A DNA stretch of 5,040 bases, from contig JAUUZS010000364.1 in the NCBI GenBank assembly GCA_030589835.1, forward strand, positions 1 to 5,040, in the 5' to 3' direction. A program made the translations under genes and the position numbers. This stretch comes from Cyclobacteriaceae bacterium. GTDB taxonomy: Bacteria > Bacteroidota > Bacteroidia > Cytophagales > Cyclobacteriaceae. The first letter of the stretch is position 1. Each line of letters opens with the position of its first letter. The notes below the pieces were generated by a model, which saw only the letters and a program-made list of their open reading frames with translations, was not told the DNA's origin and did not search any database. Of this stretch, positions 1 through 5,040 are shown one piece after another.

Positions 1-372
1 AAAAGAAGTCAGTTTTTTCCAAAACTGCCCTGTGCGATTATTGCAGGTGGTGAGACTGTGGTTCGCCTTACTGGTAATGGCATAGGTGGACGAAATCAGG
101 AAACCGCATTGGCTGCTGCTATGGGTATTGAGGGGATGGGGGATGTAGTCGTGTTTTCCTTGGGATCAGATGGAACGGATGGGCCAACGGATGCCGCAGG
201 AGCTATGGTCGATGGAAAATCGCTAAAGCGGATGCGTGATAAGTCCATTGATCCTGAAGAATGCCTCAAAAACAACAATTCGTACCACGCATTACTTGCC
301 GGTGACGATTTAATAATAACTGGTCCAACAGGGACAAACGTAAATGATATTTTGGTTTTGTTATCAAAATAA
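1..372 (+). CDS. Glycerate 2-kinase, MOFRL family (3' end only)
   Basis: This frame is open from the left edge and stops with TAA at 370-372, giving the last 123 residues of a protein. It is the C-terminal MOFRL domain of the GckA/TtuD family, which in characterised members phosphorylates D-glycerate with ATP to 2-phosphoglycerate in the cytoplasm. Older annotations call the family hydroxypyruvate reductase. Family hallmarks are visible: [19 protein letters not shown] (partial residues 16-34), [14 protein letters not shown] (55-68) and the terminal [10 protein letters not shown] (107-116). Full members are usually 400-450 residues, so roughly 300 residues, including the N-terminal domain, lie outside the window. 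The tartronate semialdehyde reductase gene starts 48 bp downstream on the same strand, which strongly supports the glycerate kinase reading. This kinase is unrelated to the GarK/GlxK type that partners GarR in E. coli. A GTG at 58 lies inside the domain and is not the true start. Confidence 0.93.
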   Translation, partial: KRSQFFPKLPCAIIAGGETVVRLTGNGIGGRNQETALAAAMGIEGMGDVVVFSLGSDGTDGPTDAAGAMVDGKSLKRMRDKSIDPEECLKNNNSYHALLAGDDLIITGPTGTNVNDILVLLSK

Positions 373-420
373 TTGAAAGAAAAGTAAAGAATAAAAAAAC
401 ATATTAAAGAAGATAAAATT

Positions 421-1308
421 ATGAAGAAATTAGGATTTATTGGATTGGGTATAATGGGCAAGCCAATGGCTAAAAACTTAATAAAAGCCGGATATGAGTT
501 GGTCGTTTTTGATATTAATAAGGCATCCGTTGATGAGCTGACTGCCCTTGGTGCTGAATCGGCAGAAACCGCAGCAGAGCTGGCAGGAAAAACAAAGACC
601 ATCATTACCATGCTTCCAAACTCACCTGAGGTTAAAGAAGTAGTATTGGGAAAAGGAGGGCTTATTGAAGGCGGTTTGGAAGGATCTGTTTTGATCGATA
701 TGAGTTCCATTGCCCCGCTTGCTAGCAAGGAAATTGCAAAAGCTTTAGCCGCCAAAGGCATTGAAATGCTCGATGCCCCGGTTAGCGGAGGGGAACCCAA
801 AGCCATTGAGGGAACCATAGCGGTGATGGTGGGAGGAAAAAAAGAAGTGTTTGAAGCAAACTATGATATTATGATGGCCATGGCCGGGTCTGCCGTATAT
901 GTTGGAGATATAGGCGCCGGCAACACGGCAAAACTATGTAACCAGGTAGTCGTGGCACTCAATATTGCTGCGGTGTCCGAAGCCATGGTCTTGGCGCAAA
1001 AAGCAGGTGTAAGTCCGGATTTGGTATATAAAGCGATCAGAGGAGGCCTGGCTGGGAGCACAGTTATGGATGCGAAAGCACCGATGATGATGGATCGGAA
1101 TTTCGACCCCGGGTTTAGGATTGATTTGCATATTAAAGATATGAGCAATGTATTGGAAACATCCAGAAGCGTTGGTGCTCCTTTGCCACTTGCTTCACAG
1201 GTCATGGAAATAATGCAGGCCATCAAACAAGATGGTTGTGGGGTTGAAGATCATTCGAGCATTGTGAAATTCTACGAAAAAATAGCAAACACTGAAATTA
1301 CCAGGTAA
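421..1308 (+). CDS. garR: 2-hydroxy-3-oxopropionate (tartronate semialdehyde) reductase
   Basis: This complete 295-residue protein belongs to the beta-hydroxyacid dehydrogenase family. It would reduce tartronate semialdehyde to D-glycerate with NAD(P)H in the cytoplasm. The N-terminal Rossmann domain opens with GFIGLGIMGKPMAKNL (residues 5-20), containing the G8-x-G10-x-x-G13 dinucleotide-binding motif. The substrate-binding signature DAPVSGGEP lies at 118-126. The all-helical C-terminal domain begins near GAGNTAKLCNQ (165-175), which supplies the catalytic Lys171 and the nearby Asn174. A conserved KD pair sits at 239-240. The length matches GarR/GlxR (about 290-296). A purine-rich stretch (aaagaag, about 406-412) lies some 8 bp before the ATG and is only a weak ribosome binding site. 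Coupling to a glycerate kinase favours tartronate semialdehyde over 3-hydroxyisobutyrate or other family substrates. A succinic-semialdehyde or glyoxylate reductase of the same family remains possible. Confidence 0.9.
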   Translation: MKKLGFIGLGIMGKPMAKNLIKAGYELVVFDINKASVDELTALGAESAETAAELAGKTKTIITMLPNSPEVKEVVLGKGGLIEGGLEGSVLIDMSSIAPLASKEIAKALAAKGIEMLDAPVSGGEPKAIEGTIAVMVGGKKEVFEANYDIMMAMAGSAVYVGDIGAGNTAKLCNQVVVALNIAAVSEAMVLAQKAGVSPDLVYKAIRGGLAGSTVMDAKAPMMMDRNFDPGFRIDLHIKDMSNVLETSRSVGAPLPLASQVMEIMQAIKQDGCGVEDHSSIVKFYEKIANTEITR

Positions 1309-1432
1309 AAGGGGCTTTGGTTGTTCTCTATTTTTGAGTTGCATCAATCTATAAAGTGAGAGTTTGTTCAGCATATTCAAGTGCAAGTTTTTTCAGCCCA
1401 ACATACAAGGGCATGAAAATGGTGATAGTAGC

Positions 1433-1444
1433 TGTTAATTAACA
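1433..1444. repeat. 12-bp perfect palindrome TGTTAATTAACA
   Basis: The sequence TGTTAATTAACA reads identically on both strands and is flanked by non-matching bases. It lies about 125 bp after the garR stop and about 290 bp before the acyltransferase start. A perfect palindrome of this size could be half of a regulator operator, but AT-rich intergenic DNA produces such words by chance, and no second copy was noticed in the window. Confidence 0.3.
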
Positions 1445-1671
1445 TACTGGATGACAGCCTTCATCAACCTATTCAACAAGCCGTCTGAAATAATCTGAAT
1501 TTACCTTATAAACGGGAAGGTGGTTGGGAATCTTAGCGCCTTTCCACCTCTATGGTTATTTTTATTACAAAAAGGCTCGGGTTATGCGCCAGTTTTCCAA
1601 GATTAGATTAATTTTAAGCCTTTGCGCACATAAAATCTTTAGCATTAAAAGTATAAGGACGAAGGTAAAAA

Positions 1672-1688
1672 GTGGAGTGAAAGTGAGA
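1672..1688 (+). repeat. 17-bp direct repeat, copy 1 (intergenic)
   Basis: GTGGAGTGAAAGTGAGA occurs here and again exactly at 4407-4423, inside the barrel-coding part of the long outer-membrane gene. The match ends sharply on both sides (A versus C before it, A versus T after it). The word is purine-rich and internally repetitive (AGTGAAAGTGAG), which raises the odds of coincidence. Confidence 0.5.
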
Positions 1689-1696
1689 ATGGGTGT

Positions 1697-1725
1697 TTGT
1701 CTGTAGTGCAAAACGTGTTTATAAA
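1697..1725 (+). promoter_or_regulatory. Weak candidate promoter for the acyltransferase/OMP pair
   Basis: TTGTCT (1697-1702) and TATAAA (1720-1725) are separated by 17 bp, a sigma-70-like arrangement. The same bases partly fit the Bacteroidota pattern, with TTTG at 1696-1699 followed 20 bp later by TATAAAAT, though the TAnnTTTG box itself is not matched. Transcription would begin only a few bases before the ATG at 1736, leaving almost no leader, so the true promoter could lie further upstream in the gap. Confidence 0.22.
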
Positions 1726-1735
1726 ATATAATTAA

Positions 1736-2245
1736 ATGAAGTATATTTTTAAATTGATCTGGTGGTTAATGGGATGGGAAGTTATTGGCGATGTTCCTCG
1801 TAATGAAAAAAAATACATCATTATTGTAGCCCCTCATACAAAGAATTCCGATTTTATTGTTGGGCTTGTGGCCCGAGGCGTTATGGGATTCAATTCAAAA
1901 TATTTAGGAAAACAATCGTTGTTCAAGGCACCTTACGGATGGTTTTTCCGCTTGACCGGAGGATATCCGGTTGACCGCTCCAAAAGCAACAATCTGGTCG
2001 ATCAGGTTGTTGATATTTATAATAGTCATGAGGAATTTGTCGTTAGCCTGGCACCTGAAGGAAGCAGGAAAAATGTTGGCAAATGGAAGACCGGATTTTA
2101 TTTTATCGCAGACAAAGCCAAAATCCCCATTGTCAGATGCATTATGGACAGGAAAAGAAAATATGTTAAATTCTTAGATCCTTTTTGGACAACAGGTGAT
2201 ATTGATCAGGATTTACCAAAAATAAAGGAAGTGTTCAACATATGA
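1736..2245 (+). CDS. Lysophospholipid acyltransferase family protein (PlsC-like)
   Basis: This 169-residue protein carries the signature blocks of the LPLAT/PlsC superfamily, whose members transfer an acyl group to a lysophospholipid or related acceptor at the inner membrane. Block I is PHTKNSDF, giving the catalytic HxxxxD pair His34 and Asp39. The acceptor-binding block is GGYPVDR (75-81), and block III is APEGSR (106-111). The start is a plain ATG in an A/T-rich context without a Shine-Dalgarno sequence. It gives a short hydrophobic, tryptophan-rich N-terminus (IFKLIWWLMGW, residues 4-14) that may lie on the membrane surface, with no clear transmembrane helix. It is shorter than the roughly 240-residue classical PlsC, but compact versions are common in Bacteroidota. 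The acyl donor and acceptor cannot be told from sequence. The stop codon overlaps the next start (ATGA at 2242-2245), so the gene is probably co-translated with the outer-membrane protein downstream. Confidence 0.88.
   Translation: MKYIFKLIWWLMGWEVIGDVPRNEKKYIIIVAPHTKNSDFIVGLVARGVMGFNSKYLGKQSLFKAPYGWFFRLTGGYPVDRSKSNNLVDQVVDIYNSHEEFVVSLAPEGSRKNVGKWKTGFYFIADKAKIPIVRCIMDRKRKYVKFLDPFWTTGDIDQDLPKIKEVFNI
2224..2245 (+). promoter_or_regulatory. Ribosome binding site and ATGA stop/start overlap
   Basis: AAAGGA (2224-2229) lies 12 bp before the ATG at 2242. That ATG shares bases with the TGA stop of the acyltransferase (2243-2245). In the downstream frame, stops at 2167, 2197 and 2203 exclude a start much further upstream, so 2242 is the first ATG available. 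An in-frame ATG at 2281 is the alternative start. Confidence 0.6.
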
Positions 2246-5040
2246 CTAATTTATTAGTTGTTAAGAGATTACCTTTGAGTATGCACATACGAGTAAAAGT
2301 CCAGCTACACATCATTTTTTCTTTCTGCCTATTCTTTGCCTTTATTCAGATAAATACTTCCTCTTTGGCACAAGAATTTGGTGGCAATCCTTTATCTGTA
2401 AAATGGAAGCAAATTGATACGGATACACTCCGGGTTATATATCCTGTCGGTACAGAAAAACAGGCACAGCGGGTGGCAAATACCATTCATTACCTAAGCA
2501 AAAACACAAGGAGATCTATCGGAGAAAAACACAAGAAATTGAATGTAGTCCTGCATAAGCAAACGGTCATCTCGAATGGTTACCTTGGGCTGGCGCCTTT
2601 TATATCTGAATTCTATCTTAATCAGCCCCAAAACAGTTATGGAATAGGATCTAACTGGTTAGATATGCTCACCATTCACGAATACCGCCATGCGCTGCAA
2701 GAGGTAAATGCAAGAAAAGGATTGACAAACCTGGCTTATATTCTTGCCGGGGAAATGGGTTGGGCTTCTTTTTCTTCATTAAGTATTCCGAATTGGTTTT
2801 GGGAAGGGGATGCGGTGGTGAGCGAAACGGCTTTGACCGCACAAGGGAGAGGAAGAATACCTGCCTTTTATGTTGGGTACAAAGGCCTGTATGTTGATGG
2901 TAGGCATTATAGTTATCAAAAGGCACGCAATGGTTCCATCAAAGACTTTGTGCCAAATCACTATGCACTGGGTTATTTAGTGTGCAATTACGGCAGAGAG
3001 GTATATGGAAATGATATTTGGAAAGGCGTATTGTCCGATGCAGGAAAATATAAAGGCGTGTTTTATCCTTTTTCCAGAAGCTTGAAAAAAAAGACGACAT
3101 TTTCTACAAACAAATTTTATTACAATGCGCTGCAGCATTATCAATCCGGGTGGGATAGTTTGTCGTCAACACCTGCAACAAAAACAACACAATTGAACCT
3201 TGTTGATAAAAAAGAAACATTTACCAATTATAGGTATCCTTATTTTGACAAGCAGGAAAATGTCATCGTATATAAATCAAGCTATAAAGAGATAGGAGCA
3301 TTCTACCGGATAAGTCCCTCAGGTGCAGAAACGCGTATTAAAAGTCAGGGTCGAGTGTTGGACAGTTATTTTTCTTATAAAAATGAAAAACTGGTGTGGG
3401 CAGAAATTGGTCAGGATGAACGATGGAGTTGGCAAGTCAATTCCAATATTATTTATTATGATATTGAAACAAAAAAAAGAAAAAAGCTGACCTCCTCATC
3501 AAAATATTTCTCTCCTGACCTTTCTTACGATGGCGAAAAAATTGTCGTATTCCAGGCGAGTGAAGATCAGAATTATCGATTGCATATTTTAGATGTTGAA
3601 ACCGGCTCATTGATAAAGGAAATCCACAATCCCGACAATTATTACTATTCCTATCCGAAATGGGCAGAGCATGATGCCTATATCCTCGCCATCGCCAGGG
3701 ACAAAAAAGGAAGAGTTGCACTGGTAAAGATAGCCCCGGATCAAGGTCAAATAGAGCATCTTGTCCCATTTACCTTTCACCAAATCGGGATCCCCTGGCA
3801 ACAAGGAAAGTACGTTTACTTTTCGGCCTCCTATTCAGGAATTGATAACATCTACCGTGTGCATATGGATAATGGCAAAATACACTCCGTTAGCAGCGTC
3901 GTTACAGGAGCCTATACGCCGGCAGTAAAAGGGGATCAATTGTATTTTAGCAAATTCTCTTCACTGGGAAGTGACATAAAGATAATGACTGTGGATGACG
4001 AGGTATTGAAAGAAATCGAATATCTCGAGCCAACAGAAATGCCGCAATATAAATCTATTGCGGCAAGCGAAGAAGGTGGCGATATTACCGATCGTATTCC
4101 TGACAAAATGTATGCTACAAAGAAATACTCATCTGTATCAAAGCTGATTAACCTTCATAGTTGGAGTTTGTTTTTTGCAGATCCGAATTATGAATGGGCG
4201 TTGCATTCGGATAACATACTCAATACGCTGGACATGAAGCTCGGAGTGCGTTACAATAGAAATGATGAGAATTTCAATTACTTTTTCAACCTTTCCTATG
4301 CGCAATTATATCCTGTTTTTTCTTTAGGAACAAATTATACCAAACGCCAGGATATCGTACAGACACATGATGCTGATGGAAATTTTGTTCAGGATGTGCA
4401 TGTAGCGTGGAGTGAAAGTGAGATTAAACCGGGGATCACCGTGCCATTGGATTTAAGTTCAGGAACATATACACGGAAGTTGGGCTTAGGAGCCAGATAT
4501 GCCTTTACATCTGTGGATTTTGACGATAATGTGCATGTGGAGGTTAGTGATTTTGAGTTGCACTCTTCGCAATTTGATTTGACGTTTTTAAATATCAGAA
4601 AAAGAGCCAAACAAAATATCCTTTCGTCCTATAGCCAAAATGTGAGAGTTTCATATCGTAATTCGCTCGATGAGCTTACCGCAAAGCAGTTGTTTGTAGG
4701 AAGTGAGTTGGTTTTCCCCGGATTGTTCAAAAATCATAATCTTGCTTTTCAGCTAGCCTATCAGGAAGAAAATGAAGGGAACGATTATTCATATGGTGAT
4801 AATTTTACCTATCCCCGTGGGTATTCCAGGCCTGTTTATGATTATATATATAAAATAGGATCGAATTACCATATGCCCTTGATTTATCCCGATTGGGGAT
4901 TTGCAGGGTTGGTTTATTTCTACAGGCTGAGATCGAACGTGTTTTTTGATTATAGCAGAGCGCATCATCTAATTCCAAATACAACAGCAGAATCTATCCA
5001 AATGCACAATTCGATAGGGGGGGAGCTTATTGTAGATTCC
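2242..5040 (+). CDS. Secreted gluzincin-like / beta-propeller / outer-membrane barrel protein (3' end missing)
   Basis: This frame is uninterrupted for 933 codons and leaves the window without a stop. Residues 14-43 form a signal peptide: basic HIRVK, a hydrophobic core, then SLA before the likely cleavage at Ala43/Gln44. Residues about 50-300 resemble a peptidase-MA-like gluzincin domain. Zinc motif HEYRH (His146, Glu147, His150) is followed by NWFWEGDA, where Glu188 is the probable third ligand, as in the WLNEGFA region of M1 peptidases. A helical tail (HYALGYLVCNYGREVYG, 240-256) follows. Residues about 325-580 contain PD40/TolB-like propeller blades, for example FSPDLSYDGEKIVV (423-436). 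After a charged linker (about 587-630), the segment starting KLINLHSWSLF (634-644) begins aromatic-rich, alternating strands typical of an outer-membrane barrel, unfinished at the edge. The peptidase and propeller would then probably be periplasmic. The active-site residues are intact, so catalysis is possible but unproven. The specific substrate and name are unknown. Starting at Met14 (2281) would give a more ordinary signal peptide; 2242 was chosen for the overlap and the AAAGGA. Confidence 0.85.
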   Translation, partial: MTNLLVVKRLPLSMHIRVKVQLHIIFSFCLFFAFIQINTSSLAQEFGGNPLSVKWKQIDTDTLRVIYPVGTEKQAQRVANTIHYLSKNTRRSIGEKHKKLNVVLHKQTVISNGYLGLAPFISEFYLNQPQNSYGIGSNWLDMLTIHEYRHALQEVNARKGLTNLAYILAGEMGWASFSSLSIPNWFWEGDAVVSETALTAQGRGRIPAFYVGYKGLYVDGRHYSYQKARNGSIKDFVPNHYALGYLVCNYGREVYGNDIWKGVLSDAGKYKGVFYPFSRSLKKKTTFSTNKFYYNALQHYQSGWDSLSSTPATKTTQLNLVDKKETFTNYRYPYFDKQENVIVYKSSYKEIGAFYRISPSGAETRIKSQGRVLDSYFSYKNEKLVWAEIGQDERWSWQVNSNIIYYDIETKKRKKLTSSSKYFSPDLSYDGEKIVVFQASEDQNYRLHILDVETGSLIKEIHNPDNYYYSYPKWAEHDAYILAIARDKKGRVALVKIAPDQGQIEHLVPFTFHQIGIPWQQGKYVYFSASYSGIDNIYRVHMDNGKIHSVSSVVTGAYTPAVKGDQLYFSKFSSLGSDIKIMTVDDEVLKEIEYLEPTEMPQYKSIAASEEGGDITDRIPDKMYATKKYSSVSKLINLHSWSLFFADPNYEWALHSDNILNTLDMKLGVRYNRNDENFNYFFNLSYAQLYPVFSLGTNYTKRQDIVQTHDADGNFVQDVHVAWSESEIKPGITVPLDLSSGTYTRKLGLGARYAFTSVDFDDNVHVEVSDFELHSSQFDLTFLNIRKRAKQNILSSYSQNVRVSYRNSLDELTAKQLFVGSELVFPGLFKNHNLAFQLAYQEENEGNDYSYGDNFTYPRGYSRPVYDYIYKIGSNYHMPLIYPDWGFAGLVYFYRLRSNVFFDYSRAHHLIPNTTAESIQMHNSIGGELIVDS
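4407..4423 (+). repeat. 17-bp direct repeat, copy 2 (inside the outer-membrane gene)
   Basis: This is an exact copy of the word at 1672-1688. Here it is coding: it spans the codons for Ala-Trp-Ser-Glu-Ser-Glu near residues 722-727, in the early barrel region. The reading frame is undisturbed, so this copy is probably native gene sequence rather than an insertion. Confidence 0.5.

Larger units (their letters stand above)
1309..1735 (+). other. Intergenic region, no supported gene
   Basis: These 427 bp separate the glycerate genes from the acyltransferase/outer-membrane pair. I find no convincing coding frame, tRNA or strong terminator. The only hairpin close to the garR stop is a 4-bp AAAG/CTTT stem around GGG, too weak to call. 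Visible items are a 12-bp palindrome (1433-1444), two fragments rich in CTTAGCGCCTTT / CCTTTGCGC words (about 1532-1543 and 1618-1628), one copy of a 17-bp word shared with the downstream gene (1672-1688), and an AT-rich promoter-like stretch before 1736. A 60-codon TTG-start frame at 1524-1706 is rejected as a gene. Confidence 0.7.

Noticed and set aside
96..818. Minus-strand open frame of 240 codons
   Set aside because: It lies opposite the glycerate kinase end and garR, both of which have clear family motifs. The antisense translation is serine/proline-rich without recognisable motifs, and it spans the kinase-garR gap.
1306..1345. Possible terminator after garR
   Set aside because: Only a 4-bp AAAG/CTTT stem around GGG is present, and the following T-run is distant, so this is not a credible intrinsic terminator.
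861..1386. Further minus-strand open frames opposite garR and its 3' flank
   Set aside because: They are shadows of the garR coding sequence, with no family signature and no start signal.
1515..1550. GGTGG...CCACC inverted repeat in the gap
   Set aside because: It is a 5-bp stem with a loop of about 20 bases; extension of the stem fails, so it was not called as a hairpin or RNA element.
1524..1706. 60-codon + strand frame with a TTG start
   Set aside because: GGGAAGG lies just upstream, but the product is a basic, low-complexity peptide with no recognisable motif, and the frame overlaps repeat-like sequence. The internal ATG at 1584 gives only 40 residues.
1971..2177. 68-codon + strand frame inside the acyltransferase gene
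   Set aside because: It is an alternative frame of a gene whose catalytic motifs are in the other frame.
2669..4610. Several minus-strand open frames of 60-106 codons
   Set aside because: All lie opposite the uninterrupted 933-codon + strand frame, which carries a signal peptide, zinc motif, propeller and barrel features.
1..5040. CRISPR array, tRNA/rRNA, insertion sequence or phage genes
   Set aside because: I saw no regularly spaced repeats, cloverleaf-like segments, transposase motifs or integrase motifs on either strand.

Overview
The window looks like ordinary chromosomal DNA from a member of the Bacteroidota. The base composition is moderately AT-rich. Starts at 421 and 1736 lack a strong Shine-Dalgarno sequence. 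The last gene has a domain layout (secreted metallopeptidase-like domain, then beta-propeller, then outer-membrane barrel) that I associate with this phylum. The genus cannot be told from the sequence. All supported genes are on the + strand.

Bases 1-1308 hold a two-gene glycerate module. The first is the 3' end of a MOFRL-family glycerate 2-kinase, which enters from the left edge. After 48 bp comes a complete tartronate semialdehyde reductase (garR). Together they would convert tartronate semialdehyde to D-glycerate and then to 2-phosphoglycerate, feeding glyoxylate- or sugar-acid-derived carbon into glycolysis. The gene that makes tartronate semialdehyde is not in view.

Bases 1309-1735 (427 bp) are non-coding as far as can be seen. 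They contain a 12-bp palindrome, fragments resembling degenerate intergenic repeat sequence, one copy of a 17-bp word repeated at 4407-4423, and a weak candidate promoter just before the next gene.

Bases 1736-5040 hold a second, translationally coupled pair. The first gene encodes a short lysophospholipid acyltransferase-family protein. Its stop codon overlaps the start of a very long reading frame (ATGA overlap) that runs off the right edge after 933 codons. This second product has a signal peptide, a gluzincin-type HExxH...E zinc-peptidase domain, a TolB/PD40-like beta-propeller and the first part of an outer-membrane beta-barrel. The coupling suggests an envelope role for both proteins, but no substrate or phenotype can be read from the sequence. 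This pair is the most interesting part of the window.
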